Source: Hydrangea macrophylla
Lineage: Eukaryota > Streptophyta > Magnoliopsida > Cornales > Hydrangeaceae
DNA length: 64,000 nt
Direction: 5' to 3'
Assembly: GCA_033977485.1 (NCBI GenBank)
Contig: CM066994.1
Coordinates: 115,964,458 to 116,028,457 of the forward strand
Positions 1-9,138 of the stretch are shown here, piece by piece. The translations under genes and the position numbers were made by a program. The notes under the pieces were generated by a model. That model was not told where the DNA came from. It searched no databases and saw only the letters and a program-made list of their open reading frames with translations. How positions within the stretch are numbered: position 1 is the stretch's first letter; every line of letters starts with the position of its first letter.

Positions 1-403
1 CGAAAGTGTCTATGACATGCGGTGGACCGTGATCACTGGTAGACGTCGCTAAGTCGTGGCATAGAATGATGTACTGTTGTTTAAAGCGTTATATCCCTGA
101 CATGCGGTGGACTGTGCATATGTTCTTAAAAGCGGGGGATGGACTAACGTGGTATCCATGACATGCGGTGGACTGTGCATATGTTCTTAAAAGCGGTGGA
201 TGAGCAATGGTGCGTTATAGAGTTGAACTACTGTTGAGTCTGTTCCCCTATCAAGACGCGTTATCGGTCTTATAACGAGTAAGACGTCAGTAATCGGATC
301 ATTGGATTGATTAAAGGAGTCACCCTTACTGAATTCTAATTTGGTTACTATTTATAACTTGTGATAACTTCAATAGTCGATACCCTGTTAGTATTTAACT
401 CAC

Positions 404-422
404 TCGGCTTTCATTAAGCTGA
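404..422 (+). promoter_or_regulatory. Conserved LTR hairpin (older copy)
   Basis: A 7-bp stem with a 5-nt loop, TCGGCTT/AAGCTGA, containing one G-U pair. The equivalent hairpins in the young LTRs (2598-2616, 10910-10928) and in the palindromic element (52500-52521, 54952-54973) pair through different bases or lengths. Plant gypsy LTRs often carry such a stem near the transcript 3' end; that role is inferred here. Confidence 0.5.
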
Positions 423-840
423 CGGCGTTTATGCCGCTGGACATTTCTACGTTCCAGCGCACCCTGGTTATGACTATACAGGTGAAGGGCCTGCAGGAGA
501 GGACTACTATGCCGGTGACGGAGTCCCTGTGGAGGATTTCCCCGACGGAGGTCAGACTGAAGAAGACTACTACGCCGAGGACTACCTTTATGCCAACTGA
601 AGACTAGACTAGAATTGTAGCTAATTGTCTCTACCGTTTTAGAACCCTTTTTGTAGTCAGGCCTATGTTGCCTTGACATTTGTACTTCCGCTGCCTTATA
701 TTTGATTTGAGACTCTGATATGTAATAGTTAGTAACTTCTGTTGACCTTATGTTATGTTGTGAATCAGAACCTAGACTTCATTGTTGTTACACTATTACT
801 TCCTGTTGCTTAGTACTGCGTGGTGTGGACAATCATGTGA

Positions 841-845
841 CTTCA
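841..845 (+). repeat. Target-site duplication CTTCA, left
   Basis: CTTCA directly precedes the left LTR and is repeated at 11360-11364 directly after the right LTR. Five bases is the usual duplication made by Ty3/gypsy integrase. Confidence 0.95.
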
Positions 846-939
846 TGTAATACCCTGTATTTTGGTATATTAATAAGACCTGGTATTTCATTTCGATACT
901 TGTATAAACTTTCCCTTCCTTTTGGTGAATTTTTGATAT

Positions 940-1150
940 CAATCGATTTACATTGTTCCAATCGATTGACACTTTTCTGATACCAATCGATTGATAAGTT
1001 TCCCAATCGATTGACATTCAACCGACTAAAAGTGATTACGTGTCAACATTTCCAATCGATTGCCATTCATCCCAATCGATTGACATTGTTTCCAATCGAT
1101 TGACTACAAATATCTGTTACCAATCGATTGACTGGTGTCTCAATCGATTG
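940..1150. repeat. CAATCGATTG palindrome array 1, 5' LTR
   Basis: Eight exact copies of the self-complementary 10-mer CAATCGATTG plus one decayed copy at 940. They are irregularly spaced and usually followed by ACAT. The array lies just upstream of the TATA box, in U3, and is repeated at 9233-9443. Confidence 0.9.
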
Positions 1151-1212
1151 ACATAAGCTGAGAAATGTTTTCTTCTTTCCTTCAGCTTTAAACGCGTGGC
1201 ACTCCCATATCC

Positions 1213-1221
1213 CTATATATA
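1213..1221 (+). promoter_or_regulatory. LTR TATA box
   Basis: CTATATATA lies between the first palindrome array and a GA-rich leader, the expected place for the element's promoter. The copy in the 3' LTR is at 9506-9514. Confidence 0.6.
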
Positions 1222-1616
1222 CTCGTCCATTTGTGGCCTTGGGTCACTTTGGCAGCTTGAGAGAGAGAGATATACCTCTTGTGAGATATATACATACATA
1301 TATCTATATCTATACATATATACACACTCTACACACACACACTGCCTTGGAAGCAGAAAGAGAAGAAAGGAAGAAGAAAGAAGAAGAAAGAAGGAGACAG
1401 AGAGGAAAGACAGAGAAGAGAGAAAGAGAAGGAAGAGAGAGAGAGCTTGGAGGTTTCAAGCTTAACACACCCAAACGCACCCTAGGTGAGTTTCTAACTC
1501 ACTTGGTCCCTCTATATGAAGTTTATATAAGCTATTATGATGTTTAGATGGGTTACATGCATGTTGTGTACGTTTATATATGCTGTTTTTACAATCTGCT
1601 GGAGAAGACGTAGTAC

Positions 1617-1760
1617 CAATCGATTGACATGATCTCAATCGATTGACATCAGTTGTATCCCAATCGATTGAATAGAATTTCAATCGATTGACACTTTTCA
1701 GATACCAATCGATTGACATGATTTTGATACCAATCGATTGAACTTAGTTCCAATCGATTG
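1617..1760. repeat. CAATCGATTG palindrome array 2, 5' LTR
   Basis: Seven exact copies of CAATCGATTG, most followed by ACAT, lie downstream of the TATA box and so should be in the transcript. The 3' LTR has eight copies (9910-10072) because of one extra 19-bp unit near 10010-10028. Confidence 0.9.
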
Positions 1761-2495
1761 ACATGATCAGAACATGGTTTCCTTTGCCTATTTATTATAT
1801 AAGAGGTTTAGTTGTTCGATTCCTGATTTGGAATTCCATTATGCGACTATGGGGTAGACAGGAGTAATGTGACACCAAAGATTAATGGATAATGAATAAA
1901 AAGAATATGAAGACATGGGTGACGTGTTGATTCTGATATGAGTTTGATATCCGATTTCTTTTAATCCGAGTAGTCAGGCCACATTGGGAGTTTGTCATGT
2001 GTCGATGTAGAATGGAACGTAAGTAGGTTTGGTAAGTTCCGGGAATGGTACGTGGATGGACGATTGGTCATGATATGCTCTTAAAAGCGGTGAGCTGTGC
2101 ATATGCTCTTAAAAGCGGTGAGCTGGACCAAGAAGTCTTAAGATAGACTGGATGATCTATGATATGCTCTTAAAAGCGGTGAACCGGACCATGGTTCTTA
2201 AAAGCGGTGAGCTGGGATCACTAGTAGATGACGTTGAGTCGTGGCAATAGATTGATATGCCTTGTTCGAAACGTTATATCCCTGAAATGCAGTGAACAGG
2301 ACCATTGTTCTTAAAAGCTGGGGACAGACTGACGTGGAGTCCATGACATGCAGTGAGCAGGACCATTGCTCTTAAAAGCGATGGACAGAATAAGGGTGTA
2401 TCCCTAGAGTTAAACGATTGAGTCTGTTCATGAAAGATCAGAATATGTCGAGTTCAGTATTCGAGTAACAAGACGTTAAGGGTCGGTTTACAAGA

Positions 2496-2762
2496 ATGAA
2501 TAGAGAAACAAGATATGGTTATAATAAGATGTTAACTCGTGTTTTCATAAGCTTGTGTTTATTTCAGATAATTGGTACCTCGTTAGTTTATGCTCACTCA
2601 GCTCTCAGTAAGCTGACGGCCTTTTATTGCCTGGACATTCCCCGTCCAGAACATCCTGCCCCTTATTTTGCAGGTAATGACCAGTACACTGATGAGTGTT
2701 ATCCAGAGGAAGGCCCCACCGATGACGGTTACGCCAGGGAAAATTATCCTTATGCCAGTTGA
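2496..2762 (+). CDS. 88-codon ORF inside the 5' LTR (doubtful gene)
   Basis: I do not recognise a family. The predicted peptide begins with charged residues, then a hydrophobic stretch (VFISLCLFQIIGTSLVYAHS) that looks like a signal peptide, then an acidic, tyrosine- and proline-rich tail ending YPYAS. The same ORF is in the 3' LTR (10808-11074), which is expected because the LTRs are nearly identical. In the older LTR the tail can still be read to a stop at the same place (ending DYLYAN at about 597), but the front is out of frame. The hairpin at 2598-2616 lies within it. It could be chance, since this part of the LTR is open but may only serve RNA structure or 3' end formation. Confidence 0.25.
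   Translation: MNRETRYGYNKMLTRVFISLCLFQIIGTSLVYAHSALSKLTAFYCLDIPRPEHPAPYFAGNDQYTDECYPEEGPTDDGYARENYPYAS
2598..2616 (+). promoter_or_regulatory. Conserved LTR hairpin
   Basis: TCAGCT and AGCTGA form a 6-bp stem around a 7-nt loop. The counterparts in the older LTR and the palindromic element keep the pairing with changed bases or length. Confidence 0.5.
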
Positions 2763-3054
2763 AGACTGAAGATGTTATAATTAGATTTAATTTCAGTTGT
2801 TCTGTTAAACCTTTTGTAAACGGGTACTTGGGCATTTGTTGTCTTCAGACCTGTTATGATCCTGTGGACCATACTCTGATATTTTGTAATAGTTAGCACT
2901 GTGTGCTATTCTCAGTTGATTACTGTTGCTTGTCTTTTTGAACTAGTACTGTGTGGTGTGGATCATTAGTGACTTTCACCTGTCATTCCTTATGGACCCA
3001 TAAAGGAAATTTATTTTTCTCTATTTATGCCGTTCCGGGGCGTGACAGGGTTTT

Positions 3055-3066
3055 TGGTATCAGAGC
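3055..3066 (+). other. Primer binding site for initiator tRNA-Met
   Basis: TGGTATCAGAGC is the complement of the 3' end of plant initiator tRNA-Met, the usual minus-strand primer of gypsy elements. It starts seven bases after the LTR end. Confidence 0.95.
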
Positions 3067-3215
3067 CTGAGTTTGGTACTCTAGGGGGTGATACTGTCGT
3101 TCACCGATCATTCCACACCATCTGGTCCTAGTGTTGTTAAGATTCTTTGAGATGAGATATGAGTATAAGATAAGTTCGTCTTCCTGACGATAGATAGTTT
3201 CCTTTGCAGGATAGC

Positions 3216-4211
3216 ATGGATCCGGAGTTTCACCAGTTTGTGACTGACGCTTATGGAGGACATATTATCCATGGAGATACCGTGGAGCCAGTAGACCCAG
3301 AGTTTTATCATGAGCGTGTATGCCAGATAGCTAGTCGACATTTATAGGAGGACATGTGGAGAGCGCTTTATGTGACCGGGAGTACTCACCCGACACATAT
3401 GCGCATGGATGCTTACCATACTGCGAGAGTCGGTAGAGACATTTTCCAGGAGATGTTAAGACTAGTTTTGAGTAAGCCAGAGATGGATGAGATTGAGTTG
3501 AGAGCTATTGTAGCAGGTCCACCAGAGCCCGTAGTTGCTCCAGTAGCAGCAGCAGCTCCACCATCACCAGTACCAGTCCCAGAGCCTGAGCCGATTGAGG
3601 ATGAGGAGGATCTAGAGCCAGAGGATGAGCATCTCGATGAGGACATGGACGGAGATGGAGAGGAGGAGCCGATAGATGACGAGGACCCAGTGGAGGATGA
3701 GCATGCAGACGATGCAGATGATGATGAACCTGAGGATGACCCCGAGGAGCCAGAGTTTGAGCCAGAGGATCCAGTACCAGACCCAGAGGCTATTGAGGCA
3801 GACATTGTAGTAGATGAGGATGCGCCCGACGAGGAGGTAGTTATGCCAGAGGTACCTGTTGTGCTTCAGATACCAGCCGGACCGATTATGCATATGGCAG
3901 CCATGGCCGATATGGCAGTAGGATGGATAGATCAGATGATCGCTCAGCCAGCAGGTTTTGTTATAGGAGAGGCCGCGATAGCAGGAGCTCTTGATATAGC
4001 TGACGGTTTTGCTGCAGTAGCTGTTGATGTCGCTAACCAGGCGATAGCAGACGTGATGGAGGACGATGATGCAGAGATGATAGAGGATTGGGATATAGGC
4101 GTAGTAGTCGGAGATATTGTCTCACCAGTTGAGGATGATCCACTCGAGGAGATGGATATAGACCCAGAGGACGAGGCACCACCAGCAGGATCAGATGCTG
4201 ACGACTTTTGA
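3216..4211 (+). pseudogene. Acidic pre-gag accessory ORF, broken by one TAG
   Basis: Function unknown; I do not recognise a family. An ATG at 3216 opens 43 codons ending in TAG at 3345-3347. The same frame then continues with an ATG at 3354 for 285 codons to TGA at 4211, so the two pieces are probably one ORF with a single stop. The long piece has a short basic/hydrophobic N-terminus, an alanine/proline linker at about residues 55-80, a very acidic Asp/Glu/Pro tract at about 80-165, an alanine- and methionine-rich hydrophobic helical stretch at about 175-235, and an acidic tail. It lies between the primer site and gag on the sense strand, where Tekay-type elements usually have only a leader. 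Extra pre-gag ORFs are known in Ogre/Tat elements but do not look like this. It could be a captured host fragment or an element-specific protein. Confidence 0.6.
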
Positions 4212-4564
4212 GTCAGGATCGGCAGGGTGTAGATTTTGTTAGTTTATATTAGGACATGTTGTCCACTAGATTTTTGGGAGCTTGAGAGATAGCTATTGAC
4301 CATAGCTTTGTATAGTATTAGCTGACTTTAGTTGTTGTAACTCTTGTCCCATATGGTACACAGTTTGACTAGTGTGTACTATACGGTACATCTTTTGATA
4401 TATATATACGAGCAGTACTTTTTTTATTGCTTGATTGTTGCGTTGTGCTGTGTTATTTAGTAGAATTGTTAGTTTAGCTGTTTCTTATTCTATCTTGGGT
4501 TCGTTTCTACGAGAAGACTTTCAGCTGATCAATATGTCTCTTGTAGGCGATACTCGTTATCATC

Positions 4565-4729
4565 ATGGTAGGACCCTTGAGAAATCACCAAGCGCGTAAT
4601 GGAGCACCTATTCCAGAGGGAATGGACCCAACCGGAATTTTCGAAGCATTTATGCAGAGAATGGAGCATGTGGGGGATACATATAATCACTCCACCCATC
4701 AGAGACCTTTTTGCACCCCCGCCACCTAG
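4565..4729 (+). other. Likely true start of gag, in another frame
   Basis: An ATG at 4565 opens a short frame (stop TAG near 4727) containing [20 protein letters not shown], which resembles the usual N-terminus of chromovirus Gag. The first 35-40 residues of the long ORF that starts at 4599 do not look like Gag. The two frames overlap, so a one-base indel at about 4690-4730, near the T and C runs there, probably broke the original start. I leave the product unjoined. Confidence 0.55.
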
Positions 4730-7700
4730 ACAGACTGGAGATAAGCTGTTAGCAAATTTTCGTGGGTTACGTCCCGAAAAGTTTGATGGACTAACAGAAC
4801 CATGGAAAGCAGAACAATGGATAAGAGAGATGGAGTTAATATTTGAAGCATTGGAATGCAGCGAACAAGAGAAACGTGGCCTTGCTACGTTTCAGCTTAC
4901 TTATGCCGCCGCAGATTGGTGGGAAGCTGAACAAGCCACTATTGGGATCAACACTGCTAGAGCTATGTCGTGGGAGACATTCAAAGGCAGATTTTTAGAG
5001 AAGTATTTTCCAGAAGATGAGAGAGATCAACAAGAAAGGAACTTTCTCAATTTGATCCAAGGAGGATGGAATGTACGGGAATACACAACACAGTTCGAGC
5101 GTCTATCCAGATTTGCTCAGCATATGATAGACACTCCGCAGAAGAAGGTGAAGAGATTTCACCAAGGACTGAACCCCCACCTCAGACATATGATGGTTGG
5201 TCATCTGAACCAGTCGTACGAGGAAATTGTTAGATTTGCTACAGGATTAGAAAAGGATGCTAATCCAGTACAGCAACCCCAGATAAATCGACCTCAGTCG
5301 TCACGAGGGTTTCAACAGAGGAATTTCTATAATCGACCACCTAGAAATACCCAAGGATGGAGACCTCAGGAAAACTTTCAAGGAAACAAGAGAACCTGGG
5401 AAGGAACCAGGAAACCGCAGCAGAGTTATAATCGACCTCAACAATATCGCCAGCAGGGGTCACAGCCACAGGCATTACTAACAGCCCCACCCAGCAATAG
5501 TGGAGGATGTTTTAACTGTGGAAAGCCAGGACATATTGCAAGGAACTGCACTACCCATAGATCTAGTCGCAGGCCGGATATTGTCTGCCGTAACTGCAAC
5601 AAACCAGGACACTTGAGCAAGGATTATCGTGCGCCACAAGGAGGATACTACGGAGCACCAGTGCAAGGAATTCAAGGACCTCCTGATCAGACGAGAATGA
5701 ATGCTATCATTCCAGGAGAAGTAGGCTTTAATGCTGATGAGCAGCAACATTTGGAAGGTACACTTGTACTCTTTCATAGTCCAGTTAAAGCTTTATTTGA
5801 TACTGGAGCCGCACGTTCTTTTATTGCTGTTAAGATTGTGCGTCAGTTGGGTTTAGAACCCCAGACACTTGAGTCAACACTGAATGCTGTGTCACCATTG
5901 GGAGTGACAGTTAAGTTGAGTAAAGTGTGTAAAGATTGCCCTTTGACTTTGGGAGATAGGAATCTGCCAACAGACTTAGTCGTTTTGTCGATGTCAGAAT
6001 TTGATGTTATCCTAGGGATGGATTGGTTAACTAAGTACAGTGCCAATTTGGATTGCCCTACTAGGACGATTGTATTTCTAATACAAGGGAAGCCGACGAT
6101 CAGATTTCAGTGTCAACCGACGAGCGACCTGTTTCTTACGAGTGGTTTAGCTACGATCATTAGTACGAGTACGGAGCTTACGATGGATCAAATTCCTATT
6201 GTACGAGACTTTCAGGATGTATTTCAGGATATTAAAGGACTTCCACCGAAAAGAGAAATAGACTTCTGTGTGGAATTAGTACCTGGTACATTGCCTATTT
6301 CTAAGACTCCATATAGGATGGCACCAACCGAGATGTTAGAACTGAAGAAGCAAGTTCAAGAGCTTGAAGATCTAGGATTTGTTCGTCCAAGTACGTCACC
6401 TTGGGGAGCACCAGTTCTGTTTATAAAGAAGAAGGACGGAACACTTCGACTCTGTATAGACTACAGGGAGTTGAACAAGGTAACGATTAAGAATAGATAT
6501 CCACTACCCCGGATAGATGATCTATTCGATCAGTTACAAGGATCTAGGATCTTTTCCAAGATCGATCTGCGTTCTGGATATCACCAGCTGTTAGTTCGAC
6601 CAGAGGATGTATCGAAGACTGCATTCAGGACAAGATACGGGCATTACGAGTTTCTAGTTATGCCTTTTGGATTGACGAATGCACCAGCAGTATTTATGGA
6701 CTTGATGAATAGAGTATTCAGACTATATCTGGATAAATTCATTATAGTGTTCATTGATGATATACTGATCTACTCAAAGACAGAAGAGGATCACAAGGAG
6801 CATTTACAAGTTGCCTTGCAGACACTTCGAGATAGCAAGTTGTATGCAAAGTTTAGCAAGTGTGAGTTTTGGCTACGGGAAGTCAAATTCTTGGGACACG
6901 TTATATCTCAGGAAGGTATTTCGGTAGACTCATCTAAGATTGATGCAGTCTTAAGCTGGAACAGACCGACAAATGCGACCGAAGTCAGAAGTTTTCTGGG
7001 TTTAGCAGGATATTACAGAAGATTTGTCGAAGGATTTTCCAAGTTAGCAGGACCATTGACGAATTTAACAAGGAAGGAGACAAAGTATGAATGGACAGAC
7101 AAGCATGAGGGTGCATTTCAGGAGTTAAAAGAAAGATTGACTTCTGCACCAGTACTCGCATTACCTAGGAGTGGAGAAAAGTATGTGATCTACAGTGACG
7201 CATCATACCAAGGACTTGGATGTGTGCTTATGCAAGATGGAAATGTTATCGCATATGGATCAAGACAATTGAAGGTACATGAGAAGAATTATCCTACGCA
7301 TGATCTGGAATTAGCAGCAATAGTGTTTGCATTGAAAATTTGGAGACACTATCTCTACGGAGAAAAGTTTGATCTATTTTCCGATCATAAGAGTCTGAAG
7401 TTTTTGTTCTCTCAAAAGGAGTTGAACATGCGACAGCGGAGATGGATGGAATTACTCAAAGACTATGACTTTTCTTTGCAATACCATCCCGGCAAAGCAA
7501 ACGTAGTAGCAGATGCTTTGAGCCGTAAACCTCGATTAGTGATCTCTGCATTACTAATTAGAGAATGGAGAGCATTAGAAGAAATTGCTGAATTTGATCT
7601 TCAGTCAGTGGAACCAAATAAAGGACAACATTTTGGATGTCTTATGGTACAACCAACTTTGATCAGCCGTATCATAGAGGCTCAACAGACAGCAGAGGAT

Positions 7701-9086
7701 TTAAAGTTATGGTTCGCCAAGATGTCAGCCAAAGAACCAGAAGTCTGGAGTATAAGTACAGACGGAGCCTTACGATGTAAGGGTAGACTCTGTGTACCTA
7801 ACGAAGGAAGTCTCCGGAAAGACATATTGGATGAAGCACATAAGTCACGAATGACTATTCATCCTGGAAGTACAAAGATGTACAAGGATCTGAAGAGAAA
7901 TTTTTGGTGGGAAGGAATGAAGCGAGAAGTGGCTGAGTATGTTTCTCAGTGTCTTACTTGTAAACAAGTAAAGGCAGAACATCAAAGACCACCTGGACTT
8001 CTACAGCCGTTACCTATTCCTCAATGGAAATGGGAACACATAACCATGGATTTCGTGGTAGGATTGCCGAAGTCACAGCAGAATCACGATGCTATATGGG
8101 TTATCGTGGATCGACTTACTAAGACGGCACTTTTTATTTCCTATAGCATGACGTACTCAGTAGAACGTTTGAGCCGAATGTATCTACAACACATTGTACG
8201 ATTACATGGAGTGCCTGTATCTATTGTGTCAGACCGAGATTCGCGCTTTACTGCAGAATTTTGGAAGAGTCTCCAGACAGCGATGGGAACGACATTGAAC
8301 TTGAGTTCAGCTTTTCATCCGCAGACCGATGGACAGACTGAAAGAATTAATCAAGTGATGGAAGATATGTTACGAGCTTGTGTCATTGATTTTGAGAGTT
8401 CTTGGGAGATGCACTTACCTCTGATTGAGTTCGCCTATAATAATAGTTATCATTCAAGCATAGATATGGCGCCATTTGAAGCTTTGTACGGAAGACCTTG
8501 CCGATCGCCGCTATGTTGGACCGAAGTCGGAGATAGTCAACTTCTTGGGCCAGAGATGATACGAGAGACTAGTGAGAAGATTCAGATTGTACGTGAGAAG
8601 ATGAAGACAGCCCAGACCAGATACAAGAGTTATGCTGACAAACGACGCAAAGACTTGGAGTTTGCCATTGGAGATCACGTATTACTCATGGTTTCACCTG
8701 TTCGAGGAATCGTTAGATTTGGTCAGAAAAGGGGCAAATTATCGCCACGTTTCATCGGACCATTCGAGATTCTGGAGCGTGTTGGAAAAGTTGCTTATCG
8801 CCTTGCGTTGCCACCAAAGATGTCAGGAGTGCACAACGTTTTTCACATCAGTATGCTGAGGAAGTATGTTCACAACCCAGCGCATGAGATCAACTTTGAG
8901 GATATCGAAGTCAACAGCGACATTACGTTCAATGAAGGACCTGTTCGTATTCTAGATCGAGGAATCAAGAAACTCAGGAACAAGGAGATTCCGTTAGTCA
9001 AGATTCAGTGGAAACATCACGATGAAGGAGAAGCTTCGTGGGAGATAGAGTCAGAGATGCGCGAGAAGTTTTCATTTTTGTTTTAG
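4599..9086 (+). CDS. gag-pol: Gag-pol polyprotein of the young chromovirus
   Basis: One 1495-codon ORF. In order: Gag region (about 45-230); zinc knuckle [14 protein letters not shown] (about 304) and a second knuckle whose last cysteine is tyrosine; aspartic protease motif DTGA (Asp at about 401); reverse transcriptase with FIDD (718-721); RNase H (first Asp about 867); integrase with an H2C2 zinc finger, a catalytic triad D1151, D1212, E1248 (35 residues between the last two, as expected), a GPF module, and a C-terminal chromodomain-like segment (about 1445-1495) that in this family directs integration to marked chromatin. All catalytic residues are present. The start codon given is the first ATG of the open frame; the natural Gag start is probably at 4565 in another frame. 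It ends 52 bases before the 3' LTR. Confidence 0.95.
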   Translation: MEHLFQREWTQPEFSKHLCREWSMWGIHIITPPIRDLFAPPPPRQTGDKLLANFRGLRPEKFDGLTEPWKAEQWIREMELIFEALECSEQEKRGLATFQLTYAAADWWEAEQATIGINTARAMSWETFKGRFLEKYFPEDERDQQERNFLNLIQGGWNVREYTTQFERLSRFAQHMIDTPQKKVKRFHQGLNPHLRHMMVGHLNQSYEEIVRFATGLEKDANPVQQPQINRPQSSRGFQQRNFYNRPPRNTQGWRPQENFQGNKRTWEGTRKPQQSYNRPQQYRQQGSQPQALLTAPPSNSGGCFNCGKPGHIARNCTTHRSSRRPDIVCRNCNKPGHLSKDYRAPQGGYYGAPVQGIQGPPDQTRMNAIIPGEVGFNADEQQHLEGTLVLFHSPVKALFDTGAARSFIAVKIVRQLGLEPQTLESTLNAVSPLGVTVKLSKVCKDCPLTLGDRNLPTDLVVLSMSEFDVILGMDWLTKYSANLDCPTRTIVFLIQGKPTIRFQCQPTSDLFLTSGLATIISTSTELTMDQIPIVRDFQDVFQDIKGLPPKREIDFCVELVPGTLPISKTPYRMAPTEMLELKKQVQELEDLGFVRPSTSPWGAPVLFIKKKDGTLRLCIDYRELNKVTIKNRYPLPRIDDLFDQLQGSRIFSKIDLRSGYHQLLVRPEDVSKTAFRTRYGHYEFLVMPFGLTNAPAVFMDLMNRVFRLYLDKFIIVFIDDILIYSKTEEDHKEHLQVALQTLRDSKLYAKFSKCEFWLREVKFLGHVISQEGISVDSSKIDAVLSWNRPTNATEVRSFLGLAGYYRRFVEGFSKLAGPLTNLTRKETKYEWTDKHEGAFQELKERLTSAPVLALPRSGEKYVIYSDASYQGLGCVLMQDGNVIAYGSRQLKVHEKNYPTHDLELAAIVFALKIWRHYLYGEKFDLFSDHKSLKFLFSQKELNMRQRRWMELLKDYDFSLQYHPGKANVVADALSRKPRLVISALLIREWRALEEIAEFDLQSVEPNKGQHFGCLMVQPTLISRIIEAQQTAEDLKLWFAKMSAKEPEVWSISTDGALRCKGRLCVPNEGSLRKDILDEAHKSRMTIHPGSTKMYKDLKRNFWWEGMKREVAEYVSQCLTCKQVKAEHQRPPGLLQPLPIPQWKWEHITMDFVVGLPKSQQNHDAIWVIVDRLTKTALFISYSMTYSVERLSRMYLQHIVRLHGVPVSIVSDRDSRFTAEFWKSLQTAMGTTLNLSSAFHPQTDGQTERINQVMEDMLRACVIDFESSWEMHLPLIEFAYNNSYHSSIDMAPFEALYGRPCRSPLCWTEVGDSQLLGPEMIRETSEKIQIVREKMKTAQTRYKSYADKRRKDLEFAIGDHVLLMVSPVRGIVRFGQKRGKLSPRFIGPFEILERVGKVAYRLALPPKMSGVHNVFHISMLRKYVHNPAHEINFEDIEVNSDITFNEGPVRILDRGIKKLRNKEIPLVKIQWKHHDEGEASWEIESEMREKFSFLF

Positions 9087-9125
9087 ACCTTGTTGCTTTT
9101 GATTTCGAGGACGAAATCTTTTGTT

Positions 9126-9138
9126 GAGTGGTAGATGA
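9126..9138 (+). other. Polypurine tract (degenerate)
   Basis: GAGTGGTAGATGA lies directly before the 3' LTR and after the lineage-typical GAGGACGAAAT. It is broken by three thymines, poorer than the usual G-rich tract, yet the copy integrated recently. Confidence 0.6.

Larger units (their letters stand above)
1..845 (+). mobile_element. Older Tekay-type LTR, left piece (5' end outside window)
   Basis: This is a diverged relative of the LTRs at 846-3047 and 9139-11359. Shared landmarks are repeats of CTTAAAAGCGGTG, the hairpin at 404-422, the TGGACATT motif after it, and the end TAGTACTGCGTGGTGTGGA. It is interrupted at 845 by the young element and resumes at 11365. The sequence after its end at 11433 has no primer binding site, so it is a solo LTR or a 3' LTR. 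Its left end and left target duplication lie outside the window. Confidence 0.8.
846..3047 (+). repeat. 5' LTR of the young chromovirus (2202 bp)
   Basis: It begins TGTAATACCC and ends GGCGTGACA, next to the primer site. Parts in order: first CAATCGATTG array 940-1150, TATA box 1213-1221, GA-rich leader about 1258-1450, second array 1617-1760, six CTTAAAAGCGGTG-type repeats about 2075-2390, an 88-codon ORF 2496-2762, hairpin 2598-2616, and a terminal segment GGACCCATAAAGGAAATTTA shared with all related LTRs here. Confidence 0.95.

Noticed and set aside
1196..1547. Arg/Glu/Lys-rich ORFs of 89 and 104 codons in both LTRs
   Set aside because: Low-complexity GA-rich and TA-rich leader sequence; identity between the LTRs is expected and does not show selection.
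940..1760. CAATCGATTG words as a CRISPR-like array
   Set aside because: Irregular spacing, no regular spacers, eukaryotic LTR context.
940..1760. CAATCGATTG as a standard HD-Zip binding site
   Set aside because: HD-Zip sites have a single central base between CAAT and ATTG; here there are two, so only a resemblance can be stated.
3413..3805. 130-codon Ser/Gly-rich ORF on the minus strand
   Set aside because: Antisense shadow of the acidic Asp/Glu tract of the pre-gag ORF.
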